From Ashinkailepas kermadecensis (lineage: Eukaryota > Arthropoda > Thecostraca > Neolepadidae), in contig JAOTOM010002300.1 in the NCBI GenBank assembly GCA_034440615.1, forward strand, positions 1 to 64,000: 64,000 nucleotides of DNA, read 5' to 3'. Positions 34,670-46,180 of the stretch are shown here, piece by piece; within the stretch, counting starts at the first letter, position 1; the number at the start of each line of letters is the position of its first letter. The translations under genes were made by a program, and so were the position numbers. The notes under the pieces are model-generated. The model was not told the DNA's origin. It worked only from the letters and a program-made list of their open reading frames with translations, and did not search any database.

Positions 34670-35070
34670 GCCACCGCTGCCTACGCTAACGCAGGGCTAC
34701 TCGCTGGCGTGCCAACAGTCGCGCTACATGCACTACCTGCAGGCGGTGTCGGCGTTCGGCGGCCTGGAGCGGCTGTCGGTGGCCGCGTACGGCGCGCCCT
34801 ACCCGCTGGTGTCGCCGCTGCTGTACTCGCAGCTGAGCGCCGGCTCGCCGGAGCTGGGCGCCGGCCACCTGGCCGCCGGCGGGTTCGGCCTGGGCCAGCT
34901 CGGCTCGCCGGTTGTCGGCTGTGGGCAGCTGAGCTCGCCGCAGCTGGGCACGTCGCCGGCGGCGGCGCGCTGTCTGCCGCCGGCCGTGGCGGCGCGGCTG
35001 CCGCCCAGCCCGGCGCACCAGGCCAGTCTGCACAGTTCCGCCACGTGCGCGTCGGCACGCATGGACCAAG
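33865..35070 (+). CDS. H: Hairless, large exon with Groucho-type motif
   Basis: This exon has 401 codons, phase 1 at both ends and no stops. With the split codon it opens DDGSSVQSSPWPVDPYRRKQ, matching SFSDDNSSIQSSPW in Drosophila Hairless and completing the Su(H)-binding region, followed by PRRR. Near codon 203 (34473-34496) is YSIDSLLA, resembling the YSIHSLLG Groucho-binding motif. Alanine/arginine/serine-rich linkers surround it, and a run of over 20 prolines lies at about 34606-34680. Then come RYMHYLQAVSAFGGLERLSV and APYPLVSPLLYSQL, whose roles I do not know. The donor gtaacc is at 35071. Strong GC bias gives open frames on the other strand, which are shadows. The predicted protein (about 510 residues or more) is about half the Drosophila length. 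Confidence 0.9.
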
Positions 35071-35700
35071 GTAACCACCGGGCGGGACGCTGTCTGCCGA
35101 CGGCGCGCAGCCGCCCTGTGTTTACTGCACGGCACACTGGCCAGTCGCGTGTGCTCGTGTCTAGTTCCGGTCATGCAGCCCATGTGGAATCCTTAACCTG
35201 GCTGCCAAACTTACGTTTTTGTCGGAGAAGTAGGTGAAGATGGAGGGAGGGGGAGCTAAGTTTAAACATGTTTGTGGACATTGATGCAGTTTTCAGCTGC
35301 CTATTTGGAGTGGGTAATTCCCCATTAATGTCCAGTTATTTACATTCGTGCTCTTCATATTGTTCCTGAATACTCTTCACTTGCAACGCGCATATGGTTC
35401 ATCCCATATCATCCTCAAACTATTGCTGTCCATTCATCATTAATGTGTGCTTCATCGGCAATCACATGCCCTCCCCTGTCATGGGCAGGTCGACCAGTTC
35501 CCCTGGTCTATCCATCTGCTCAGCTGTATCGAGGCAGTCACACCCCTTGGTCAGTCTCCCGGCGTGGGTAGAGTCTGGAAGTTACGGTCTCCCGCCGCAC
35601 GGTACCAGTTGTGGCGGGGGACCAACACACCTTTTGGTCGTGATATCCCGGTGGGGCGGGCGGAACCGTAGGCCACATACGGGTCAAGCGGCAGGTCCTA
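35071..35700. other. Start of Hairless last intron
   Basis: No exon is seen. A GC-rich piece at 35500-35700 (ggtctcccgccgcacggtac, gatatcccggtggggcgg) looks like a separate unidentified repeat, abutting the 3' end of the - strand LINE. Confidence 0.4.
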
Positions 35701-35719
35701 AAGTCATAAAGTCATAAAG

Positions 35720-36750
35720 TGTTAAGGCTTAATAAGAGCCACAGGAACCCATCTGGGTTAAGCCTATCTAGAATAGATACTAGAAAAGTAGATGCTCTCT
35801 TTTTTTTTAGTGTTCTTTAGTTTTTAGTGAGCTACATATTCCAGCCTATCTAGCACCATTCACCTGATATTGCGTAACACACTCCTCAACAATTACAAAA
35901 TCCTCCAATCATACCCATTGTGCTACCATAGCCAATCTCATCAGTATCACATCCCGAAGGAAGGTGCTGAATCTGGGCGCTAAATGATAACACTTTGGTC
36001 GAAGCGCCCTTAAACTCAAATAACTAACTAAGGTGCTGAATCCACTGCTAGGTACACCCTATATAGAGTTATAAAGTGTGTAGCCTTAATAAGAGACCCA
36101 AGGGCCCATCCAGTTAAGTCTGTAAATGGAAGATACCATAAGCCTGGTAAAAAGACCCACCCCAACCATCACCACATCCTAAAGAAACCATCCATCAACA
36201 TCCCACACACCTATCAATGCCTATCTATCCTAGCCATCCAGCCCTATTCCTTTGATCCCTCTTAACACATGTGGATTGAATGTCTTACCAACAATTTTCA
36301 AATTGCATCCATACCTGCTTAAAGGGGTCTGTGCCGTGCACACTTACTTATTATAAATCTCACCCCATCCATCGCCAATTATAACTCAAAAACAAGATTT
36401 TCCTGTCTTAAAAAAATTGTCCACCCTACTTTTAAGTACATTCAATGAGGAACTCCCCACAACATCTGCAGGCAGCCTATTCCACTGATCAACAACCCTT
36501 TGACTGAAGACCTGTTGTCGCTTAACTGTCCTACACCTCAACTTGTCTAACCTGAATTGATGACCCCTATGTGACACTCTAAACTGAAGAGTGCCATTCA
36601 AATTGACCTAATCTAGTCCTTTAACATTTTTGTACATTTCAATCATGTCCCCCCTTAATCTCCTATACTTGAGTGAGTACATATTTAATGCCCTCAAGCC
36701 TTTCTCCATATTCGAAGTTACCTATTCCACTGATGAGTCTAGTTGCTTTG
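35720..36750 (-). mobile_element. Degenerate CR1/Jockey-type LINE fragment, copy 3
   Basis: On the - strand, 36601-36386 encodes HRGHQFRLDKLRCRTVKRQQ, then VVDQWNRLPADVVGSSSLNV and LKSRVDNFF, the conserved end of CR1/Jockey-type RT proteins. It continues into a 3' part (36110-35720) that matches 24380-24700. It belongs to the same family as the + strand copies at 19745 and 23140. 5'-truncated, with no functional ORF. Confidence 0.85.
35961..36042 (+). mobile_element. Ultrashort TGGGCGC element, copy 5, with 13-bp TSD
   Basis: A 56-bp insertion (35974-36029) starting tgggcgctaaatgataac and ending ctcaaataactaact. Perfect direct repeats aaggtgctgaatc lie at 35961-35973 and 36030-36042. The related LINE sequence near 24430-24480, read on the - strand, has one uninterrupted aaggtgctgaatccactg, the empty site. 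Confidence 0.95.
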
Positions 36751-37844
36751 CATCGGTCGCCTCGGGCCGGTGGCCTGGGGGGTCTCTTCCCGGTGCCTGC
36801 CGACCCGGTCGGCTGGGGTTAATGGATGGGCGACGCTGTGGCGCGGCTGGGGTGGGGAGTTTCTGTCCCATGGCCGTGCGAAGGTGCCGCCTGTCCCATA
36901 TAGCTTTGCGGATGTTTGGCGCTGTGCTGTCACGGCGGCAGGCGCCCCCTCCTATATTGTTCCTGGTGGTGAAACGTCTCATTGAGCCAGAGAAGCACAC
37001 ACCCACACTTCCATGGATGGCTTAAATATCAAATCTTCCTTGGAACTTCCAAAGAAGGATCAGAACACCGGCTTGCCCAGCGGGAACCGTACCACGCGAC
37101 TTGCAAGCAACGAACTACATTGTCTTGACATTTAATTTTACAGACCTCCACACTGCAGTATGCGTTGGCTATCGCAATGTGAAGGTGCTCGTTTTTGTTC
37201 TCAACCCCGTGCGATGTTTCAGACGCCAGCGATACGGACACAGTACCCAGTATTGCCGTCGTCGTCCGACCTGTGGTAGAGGTGGCGCATTAGGACACGC
37301 TGGCGAGAAGTGTGAATCGGGAAGACCTGTGGTGTGTCGATTGCGGCCAAGGACAAGCCGTATATAGTGCGCACTGCGTATGACAGAGCCTGCCCAGCAC
37401 ACACTTTAACACACACTTTGAATGCAAGAGAAAATTACCATCATGAAATGTTCAGGCATATCTTTTCTACAGGTAATTGAGATCCACGGGGACACCTATC
37501 CCGAAGTGTCATATGCAGGGAATGTTAGAAGCACACCACATGATGCCACTCAACCAGAAGCCTACCAGTACTTCCCAGTTTCTATCCCGGCTTGGTGACC
37601 AATTGCGATCCTTTTGACTCGCATCATGCGCCTCATTGCCGGAGCGAGGCCTGGGATGTCCTACTGGATGATCTCGTCCCGTGGAGGGGGCAGCGGAAGC
37701 TTCCTCAAACAAACCAGAGACAGAAATTCCAGTGATATACGGGATGTCCTCCAACTGTGGAGTCACCGTTGGCCGTAGGACGGGAGCCGGAAGGAGGGGA
37801 CTGCCAGCTGGCAACGCTCTGTTGGGGATCCCGAGCACCGCACG

Positions 37845-37916
37845 CCGGGAAAGCACCTGTCGATGCGTCATAAAGCCCAAATAACTAACCAGCTAACTAA
37901 CTAACCGGGAAAGCAC
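37845..37916 (+). mobile_element. Ultrashort TGGGCGC element, copy 6 (5'-truncated), 12-bp TSD
   Basis: A 48-bp insertion (37857-37904) that starts inside the family consensus (gtcgatgcgtcataaagccc) and has a longer aactaaccagctaactaact tail. Direct repeats ccgggaaagcac lie at 37845-37856 and 37905-37916. 5' truncation with a variable tail is the signature of target-primed reverse transcription. Confidence 0.9.
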
Positions 37917-38712
37917 TGGCCTCGGACGACGGGCCAGCTGCGAACCCCCGCCCCACCCCAACAGTGGGGCCCGTGAAGCGCCGTGGAAAAATCCGCAATT
38001 CGAAACCCACCGTATGCGCCGTGTCCTTTGTACAGTGAGGTTCTGCTCCAGCTGGGAGCCCCAGAACTTCTTGTGGCTTAAGTGATAGTCTAGGGAAACC
38101 TCGTCCGGGTCGCGGATACTTGGTCCGAAAGAATCGCTGCTTACCGGCCTCTATTAACTGGATTTTCCCATGGCAAAGGGCGGCAGCCGGGCGGCTTGTC
38201 AGGCTGGCCACGTAAACTCGGTGACTCTGCTCAGAGCAGCGCGACAGTCCACCCTCGTCAACTGCTCAGCGACTCCTGGGCTTTGGGAGCCTCCACACAT
38301 CACTGACCGGCGGCCGTACCACATGACTGGTCACTCCGGCGGAGGTCAGGAGAGGCAGTCGGCCGGCCTTCGGCACATGGACGCTGGCTCAGCAGCTCAT
38401 CGCGCCGTACCAGCTACTGCGACGTGGCGGGACAGCGGCCGGCAAGCGCAAACGACGACAGCTATGACTTGGTTGCCTAATTTTATACCAAAGGTACTGC
38501 TGAAAGCATAACTTGGTGGTTACATTTGCCGTCGTGACAGGGACTGGTCCGCCTGCTGGCCACAGCGGTCGCGGGTGCGGGCCGTCGCTGCAGCCCCCTC
38601 ACCGTCACCCTCACCCTGCCCATCGCCCGGACATCAGATGGCCTCCCACAACACCGTCTAGGACTGGTCAGAACCGCACCCCAGGTTCTTCACCAAAAGC
38701 GTCGGACCGCGC

Positions 38713-38862
38713 AATGAAGCCCTGCGTCTATGGGCGGTGTCGCCCACCGAAGGGGGCAGTCCACGGTCCCTGCCACTCAGCCGGCCAATGAAGCCCTGCG
38801 TCTATGGGCGGTGTCGCCCACCGAAGGGGGCAGTCCACGGTCCCTGCCACTCGGCCGGCCAA
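38713..38862 (+). repeat. 74-bp tandem duplication
   Basis: Two nearly identical copies starting aatgaagccctgcgtctat, inside the LINE region. Confidence 0.9.
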
Positions 38863-41411
38863 TCGCCGTCGACGGCCGGTTTTCACAGTCGCACGACCCT
38901 AGGACGAAAGCTTATCACTATTTTAAGCAGAGCTGTGACTGTCGTACGAACGGTCACCTGGATGTCATGGAAATTCCAAACCAAGGTATGATGTCTCCTC
39001 TAGTCTATTCTTAACATACCCATATGCAAGACTTTACAATGGAACTGCGGAGGTTTTAGGAACAGCGCTTGGGGATCTAGTTAGCCCTAAGTCAGCACTG
39101 CCCTGTCGCTATATGTTTTCAAGAAAGCAACTTCCGACCCGACCTCCCCTCTACTTCGAAGACGTAGTGACTGACACTGTTGCCCATGGTGGAGTCGTGC
39201 CGGCTGTTCATCATCGTTTCTGAGCCAAGGCATTGGTGCTGAACACCGACCTCCAGGCAGTAGCAGTTCGTATCCATTTAGATCGTTTTCCTATAACAGT
39301 GTGCTCTATATGCCTGCCTCCCGGGACTGTTTTTACCCGAAATGAGTTGGGCCGGTTAATTTTCTAGCTGCTCTCACCGTTTCTAGTTTGATGGAATTTA
39401 ACTCCAACCATACTAGGTGGGGCTGCGATGGTGTGAACAAGCGAGACCGAGTCCTGTAGTCTTTTGGCATCGATGAGTCTATGCGTCTTACACAATGACT
39501 CTCGAACCCACTTTTTGGTTGCAGCTGGGCGTGCCTAGGCGCTAGATTCGAGTATGCAGGCCACAGCTGGAACAACATTTCGATTGGTCGGTGTCTGACG
39601 ATCTTATGGCTGGTTAAAATTTTCCCATCTGGCTGACATTGGGGAAACACTACACTGGGTACCTGACCCCAGTGGCGGAACCAACGCAAGGCTGACTGGA
39701 TCGCATTCGAGAGCTGACTGCAAGGCACATTTTGCACTCCAACTGGGCAACAACCAAGTTCAACAGACATACTTCCATCTCTGCTTTTACAGGCAACATC
39801 AGGATGTTTCCAAAAACAGCTGGCGCTCCTCGTGGAACCGTGTTCCGTGGTGGACCACTGAGTGTCAACATGTCATTCTGGCGCGACGCCGCGCATGCAA
39901 AGCATTCAGTCGGAACAATACCACCGCTAATCTAATTGCGTTTGATAAGGCGAGGGCGATGGTACACGTCGGACCGTCTCGAAAGTCAGGCGCGTCTCAT
40001 GGAGGACATATGTCAGTGACCTGAATCGGTGTAGCTCTTCGTCACTAGCGTGGTCTTGTGTGAAAATAATGTCCGGCACATTGTGTTCAGATCCTCTCCC
40101 GGTGTTGCGAATAGCTCATCAGCATGTTACCCACCCTGCAGAAGTTGGCTGAGATTGGCCGTGCCCTGTCGCGAGGAAGTCCAGGCAGCACTGCCCATCC
40201 CAAGTTTGTAGGCCACGAAGCTAAATGCGAGACATCGCCTGTTGACCTTGCCACCTTCACGAACCATTCATACAATCGTCGCCGTACCATAGTGGAGCTA
40301 ACGGACACCATCAGATCACACCGGACTATATCAGATGAGCGTCCTGACGGTATCAACAACCATATGTTGAAACGTCTTTCGCCCTGTACTCTCGTTTCCA
40401 TCCTTGTCTCTTTTAACTCACTGTGACTCAGCTGCCATTTGTAATTCCTACAGTGAAGCCAGGCAAGAGTAGTCTCTGCATTGCCGTCCCATTTATCTGA
40501 CTTGCTTCTATAGTTGATGAGCGAATTGTGGGTGATAACCTGAGCTGGTTCATGGAGAAACAAGGCAATTTCGCAAGCTGCCAGTGCGCGTTCAGAAAGA
40601 ATCTTAGCGCTCTGGATGACGTCTTACTATTATGCTGTGATATACGACACACCTTCAGGCAAAGTGGGCACGTGGGAGCGATTTTCTTTCATACAGAGGC
40701 TGCTTATGATACTGTGGCGGCACGAAAACGCAGGAAAATGTGGAATCACAGGACACGTGGAGATATGGGAGCGTTCTTAAAAGGCTTCCGATGTGATCGC
40801 GTCAGCCCGTGTCCGCGCGGGACACCATGTGCCTACCTCCAAAGTTTGTCCAGAATAATAATTTTCGACAAGGGAGTGTACTTAGCGTCGCGCTATTTGC
40901 AACTTTGATAAATGTCATCGAAAACGGCAAATCACAAACTATTGGAAGATCGCTTTTTGTTGATGACTTGGCTATTTGGTCACGTGCGGCGCGGTCACCG
41001 TCCTCGGAGAGACAGCTATAGATGACCGTATCTTGTCGTGAAAAGTGAACCATTGTCAATTTTGTGCGAACAGACGCCAATCCGGGACATCTGGGACACC
41101 GGCATGCAATAAAGCTGAGGCAGTTTCCAGTGCATCCCATATACAAGTCAGTTTCCTCTCAGATGGTATCTATTTTTAGTGGACAAGGAGGAGGAATATT
41201 CAGACACTTTTCCGTCAGAATCAGCTGGCTCCTTCAAGAGGCTCAGAGTCTATTACGAGGCGTCGCGAGAATGAACCGCACGCGAATTCCACCATGGAAA
41301 CCAATCTCACCCGTAATTGAAATCCTCCTCGCGACTACCTGGAAATGAAGTACTGTCCCAGAGCTTTTCAGAGCAGAAACCTCGGAACCACTGGAAGTTC
41401 CAATAATAGTG

Positions 41412-41575
41412 GCGTCGATAAGACAGTCTTATCGATGCTACACCTGAACCTACATGGACGGGTCAAGGACAGTCGATGGAACCATATCGATGCATCGATA
41501 AGACTAATTATAATTAGTCTTATCGATGCTACTCCTGAACATACACGGACGGGTCATGGACAGTCGATCTAACTG
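41412..41575 (+). repeat. Palindromes and 57-bp direct repeats inside LINE
   Basis: A near-perfect 27-bp palindrome (41412-41438) and a perfect 38-bp palindrome (41492-41529; left arm gcatcgataagactaatta) each precede a copy of ctgaacctacatggacgggt and aggacagtcgatgg-like sequence. Confidence 0.9.
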
Positions 41576-42142
41576 GCTGTATATTTATGTGTGGGACATT
41601 AACTCTTGACTTTTTTACCAGCTCAAGCGTTCACTCCTGAATTTGTGGCGATTATTAAGGTATTGTGTTTTATTGAGGTTGAAGGCGAAACATCCCATGC
41701 TATTGTAACAGATGCATCGAGAAGCCTTCAGTCTTTTCACCCATAAACCAATTTATTCAGGAGATCCTAACTCCTCGAACATTATTGGATAGAACGGATA
41801 AGAGGATTGTCATATGTGGGTGCCGTGCCATACCGGTATCGTAGGCAACGATGCTGCTGCGAAGCGTGTCGCGCAGCGCGTAGGACTAACTTTGCCACTC
41901 ACCGCCAGATATTTCCTCTCAAGAAGTATCTGCCTTCCGTCCAGGGAAGTGGCAAGAAAGCTGGGATTATCATGTTCTAAACAAACTCCAATTTGTGGCA
42001 CGCGTTCTGACACAATGGCCGTCGTCGCCATTGTGAAATGTCCTACATTTTACGTCGCCATTGTAAAACGTAGGAAATAAGTGGTGATTTTGGCACGCTT
42101 GCGAATAGGTCGCACATGCGCTACATACGGGTAGGTTTTGGG

Positions 42143-42285
42143 GAGGGAGGCGAGGCCGCGCTTCCCCCGAGGCGGCACACCTATGACAGTTCGGCACGCA
42201 CTGTCATACGTGCACCACATCGGGGGGGAAGCGAAGCAGCGCTTCCCCCGATGCGGCGCACGTGTGACAGTTCGGTACGCCCTTC
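42143..42285. repeat. Inverted repeat cluster with about 32-bp arms
   Basis: The arm cgcttcccccgatgcggc with a cacgtgtgacagttcgg continuation occurs directly at 42155-42195 and 42241-42277. It is inverted in between (42200-42234), giving a hairpin at 42200-42271 with a six-base loop. Confidence 0.8.
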
Positions 42286-44471
42286 CACGCACCAAGACGT
42301 TGCTTTCGTTTCAACTGCTACGAAACCAGATAATGTGGTATTCTGGGCGATAATTCAGTTGTCGTTCTGGCAGGTCAAATATATCGGTATATCTCGTCTA
42401 CACGGTCTCACGTAATTTATATTTTCCAAACATAGATACAGTCATTTGTAATGTGAAAAAAGGATGTATAGGTGCTACACAACCGCTAGCAGTTGATGCG
42501 CACCTAATTCTAAATCATCAATACAATAGTGAAGGTGGCCCTGGTCCTTGCGTTTGCTGCTACCCCTCACTTCTAACTTTCGCCTCACGCCTTCGCAACT
42601 CTTTATTTTTTCTAGTCACCTTTTTGTCTCGCGGTGGCTTTTCTTTTGAATTAGCCTAAATTCAACACCGATGGTTGATTCGATAACTTTAGGGAACAGG
42701 TTCGACGCTAAACAAAGCTTGTTGGCGGTGCAGACTCGGAGCCAACATCTGATTGATGAGTCCATCCAGTCCAGTTCAGCAGCGGCCAATTAGTCGAGCA
42801 TTTAGCGTACTGTCGGTGCTCTGACACCACCATCCAACCATCCAACCATATTGGAACACTTGCCAGTTTGCCTGATCCGAGGATTAAAGACGGCTTCAAG
42901 TTGCAACTCGTTAGTTGGTTATTGGGGTTTAGGGGCGAAGTCCCAACTCAAACTGCGTAATGAGAGCGGATAAATTAATGCCGGCTGTCGCTCTACCGTT
43001 GTCATGCAGGAATGGCTAGTGGTACCAAACTCACGTGTCGAGCTTCTTCTTTCTGCATCTGGTTGGCTATTGGTTTTTTTAACATGTTGATTGCTTTGGT
43101 CAAAAAGCGTCACCAATCTCTCCAATTGGTGGCGGGCGAAGAACAAGCGACAGGTTGGACGCGAGCCGACAACTTTTTGATTTGGAGACGATCATCCCAC
43201 CCCAAGACTACTCACCCACTATGCGCCATACTTTAACATTGTCATTGTTGAAGTATATCTTGCTACTATCGCTTAAACATTGCATCACCGACTGCATAGC
43301 TATACTTAAATTCGATCTCCGCAACAGTAAACAAGAAGTTCAACACAAAAGGCACTTGAAATATGTGACAATGAGCGATCCAGGACTTATTGAGGGCAGG
43401 GACTGTGAGTTCTGTTGGTGTTTGTTATCATTCATGAGTACGAGCCCCCTATGAAATAATTTTTGACGTTTTTTAAAGAGTGGTATACTCTGATTTTCGA
43501 TGACCGCCTTGTCGCTTGTGTATTTGAAGATTTCGGTGACATCACAGCAGACCTGCGATGGCCAGGAGCTCGTTGCATGAGGGAAAGAGAAAGTAGCATT
43601 TTTTCTGCCATCTCTACGATCAAGGGCTCAGACAGGATTTTTTTAGTGCGGGCTCGACGAAAAAAGGACAGCAAGCAGAGACCGCTTACGACGCGCGAGG
43701 CATGCCGAATTTTTTGGTTTTACGTGATGAAAATCTCAAAATTTCTTCCTTCATGTAGTGCATATTTCATTAGTGTGGGGTTGGGGGCTTGGCTGCGCCA
43801 CTGTCTAGGATGCAGTTATTTCTACCGTTATAGAAAGTTGCATCTCGTCATCGGTGCTTCATAATCCTGATATTTTCTCAGAACAATTTGATGGTTGCAG
43901 TGAGACGCGTCTAATCATTGGGCACCCATGCTGTGCAGCTGAACTTGGGACCAATTGTTGGCCAGGGGAAATTGTCATCTTCACTTTCCCGTGCGGTATT
44001 AAAGCTAGCTCAGTTAAACATTGGTTGAGTTTCGTAATAACCTCCCAAGGCGTGTTGGTGTGCAAACTGCGATGCCTTTAATTCTAAGTCATTCTTTTAG
44101 CCCTCTAGATATGGGAGTCGCTACGGCGGAGGACGGAGGATACGCGGCCGCACATTTTGTGAAATTTGGCGTTCCGACTGTGATGTTGCATGGAAATAGT
44201 CAGCAAAAAACATTCGCGCCCCCCTATCAAAAATACATGGCGATTCCCATGTCTCTAAACAACGCTTGTACACCAATCGACAATAATTCCACATTTTCTC
44301 TGATGAAATAAATGTTTTGGAAACGTCAAGCAATATCAACATTTTCGTATACAAATTCGTATAAAGTGATGCAGATGGCTGGTAATCAAAGCTGCCAGCA
44401 TGTTAAGTTCCCACAATGGACGTGGAACATACGCGCTGCGACATTGTCTTCACCTTCACCTCCTGTTGCAG
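42286..44471. other. End of Hairless last intron
   Basis: No exon is recognised until the acceptor. A possible truncated ultrashort element in reverse lies near 42911-42942 (ggttattggggtttaggggc) with only a weak duplication. The intron ends in a C/T-rich tract and tcctgttgcag at 44461-44471. Confidence 0.5.
42911..42942 (-). mobile_element. Possible ultrashort TGGGCGC element, copy 7 (truncated)
   Basis: On the - strand it reads gacttcgcccctaaacccca and ataaccaactaa, resembling the family 3' half. The flanking caactc repeat is only six bases, so target duplication is doubtful. Confidence 0.5.
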
Positions 44472-44500
44472 ACGTTCCTCTCAACCTGTCGAAGAGGTAG
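44472..44500 (+). CDS. H: Hairless, terminal micro-exon with CtBP motif
   Basis: After a good acceptor (cttcacctcctgttgcag), 29 bases encode, with the preceding split codon, DVPLNLSKR and a TAG stop. Drosophila Hairless ends in PLNLSKH, the motif that recruits CtBP. The large exon ends in phase 1 (atggaccaag), and this exon starts with two bases completing a GAC codon, so the phases agree exactly. The intron between them is about 9.4 kb. The motif, stop position, strand and phase together make this convincing despite its tiny size. Confidence 0.88.
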
Positions 44501-46152
44501 CGACAGCGGTATCGCCTCGGCTGTTTAGTGATGGACCCGGAGGGCCGCCGCGTCACCGTAGCCAATCGACTGCAGCTGTCTCGGCCCGGGTGGTGAACCT
44601 CGCCGCCCGCCCAAGGCACAATGTTGTATGAAGTATGAATACTTTGAAGCGCGCTTTAATTTTGTTGTTGTGTTTCAAGCGTGCCTGACTAGGAACGCTA
44701 CGGCCATCGGAACGGTTTGGACCGTGCGTGGGCAAGGAGGCTAAGTGATTGAGTTCATTGTTTGGGGAAGCCCTGCTTCTGGCGTCGAGGATGCTCCGTT
44801 TTGTTTGGCATTTGCAACAATTGTCTTCTTCGAGGGCGCCTCGTCAGTTGGGAACGTTGCCGTTGGCTCGGCGCGGAGGTTGTGGATACCACCGTGCGAG
44901 ACGCTTGCCTGGCCCGCGCCGGACCCGTGATGGCGTCACCCCGGGCTGACGGCTGCCCCCCCCAATCCAGTCCCCCGTCGTCCGACAATGTCGCGTCCAA
45001 TATTCCTGCCGGTGCCGGTACTGAACGCGGCAGTCCGGCAGCGGCGCCTCGCCAGCGCTCCCAGTGCTCTTGACTCCTGAGTCCTGTGACCGGCTCGTCA
45101 AGATCTCAACTCCCATTTCCGTTTGTGATATATTCGGACAATCAAGGCCTGTGACCAGTACGTCGGACCGGGAGTAATCCTAACCGACTAGGCTCGACGC
45201 GGCACATTTGGACAGCAGTGCACTTGATTTTGATAAAAGTAGTTTTATGTTTTGTTGTTCATGAAGTTGACACGCTCGCGCGGTGTTGTTTAATGCATTG
45301 TTTTGTTGTGCTAGGGCGAGGAGTGTCTGTTGTGCTGCAATTTTGGATGTGACACCGTATTCATGTGCTGTTTGTCATCTCAGCAATCGAGCTTGCTGCC
45401 TAATGCGTTCGATCGACGAGTTCATGGAGTGCTGAAACACCTCGGACCAACAATGCCGCCCTTGCGCGCGTGCGTATTGCACGACATCCCAGTGTGCCTT
45501 CAGTGGATTCGTTGGCGTGACGTACTTCAGCAGAGAACTGCTCGATTTTATCATAAGCACCTGTGCCAACGAAACTAACTAGACGCATCAAACAGTTAGA
45601 TGAATGACATTTCGTATTTATTTTGCTACCAGATATTCATAGTGCAAATCCCCACGGGCATGTTTTGTACTTGAATACATGTAAATATTCACCTAATCGA
45701 GAATACATCAGTACAATAGCGCCTCGGATGATCTGCCCGACGGACTCGTCAGGGGGCGCCACCTGGTTCTTACGAATTGCACGGAGGATTCTCGTAGTAC
45801 GCGTCGCAGTGAGATGGCCGTCAATGTAACGCCAAACTACAGATAAAATGATTCCCCCATCGTTGCTAAGTGGGCAGATATACTCCTTATGCATAATTTG
45901 ATTTCTGAGTTACTATCAATGAAGTCGATCGTTACCCGTTCCGCCACTTGGCCGATGAACGCCTCGGGGCCTGTGACGTCACTGAGTTTTGTAAATGAGT
46001 AGGAAACACAGAAAATGGCGAAGCTGGTGGTGATGCGGATGCTGTGATCCATATTAATTACAAAGTATCAACGCAGTAGAAGTGAAGTGGGTAGCAGGAT
46101 GAATTAAGGATATGTGCAAAGTGTTGTTCTTCCATTTAGGGATCTAAATGCA
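44501..46152 (+). other. Hairless 3' UTR and MTA upstream region
   Basis: Between the Hairless stop and the MTA start (1.65 kb) I see no exon with similarity, and by eye no canonical AATAAA signal shortly after the stop. It should hold the Hairless 3' UTR and the MTA promoter and 5' UTR. A possible acceptor (cttccatttag, ending near 46139) lies just before the MTA start codon. Confidence 0.5.
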
Positions 46153-46180
46153 ATGGCTGCGAACATGTATAGGGTTGGAG
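46153..46180 (+). CDS. MTA: MTA (metastasis-associated protein), first coding exon
   Basis: The 28 bases from ATG encode MAANMYRVG plus one base, then the donor gtgagt at 46181. MTA proteins begin with MAANMYRVGDYVYFE or very similar. The split codon G/AC joins the exon at 54606 to give RVGDYVFFE in perfect phase. MTA proteins are subunits of the NuRD nucleosome-remodelling and deacetylase complex and act in the nucleus. This first piece opens the BAH domain. The ATG is chosen by this family match. Confidence 0.9.

Larger units (their letters stand above)
37190..42060 (+). mobile_element. RNase H-bearing non-LTR retrotransposon (I/Jockey group), degenerate
   Basis: Parts appear in order for such a LINE, broken by shifts and stops. 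At 37214-37345 there are gag-type zinc knuckles (CFRRQRYGHSTQYC, then GALGHAGEKC, each with a missing Cys). Near 39020-39150 is an endonuclease start (PICKTLQWNCGGFR). Reverse transcriptase follows: ERPDGINNHMLKRLSP at 40340-40390, SCQCAFRKNLSALDD at 40578-40622, a GHVGAIFFHTEAAYDTV segment at about 40670-40717, and LFVDDLAIW with the catalytic FVDD at 40956-40967. An RNase H tail MWVPCHTGIVGNDAAA begins at 41814. It lies in the Hairless last intron, in the gene's sense orientation. The element's exact ends are not defined. Confidence 0.8.

Noticed and set aside
33881..35183. Long frames opposite or alongside the large Hairless exon
   Set aside because: They are shadows of a GC-rich exon. The + strand frame from 33865 matches Hairless and has correct splice phases.
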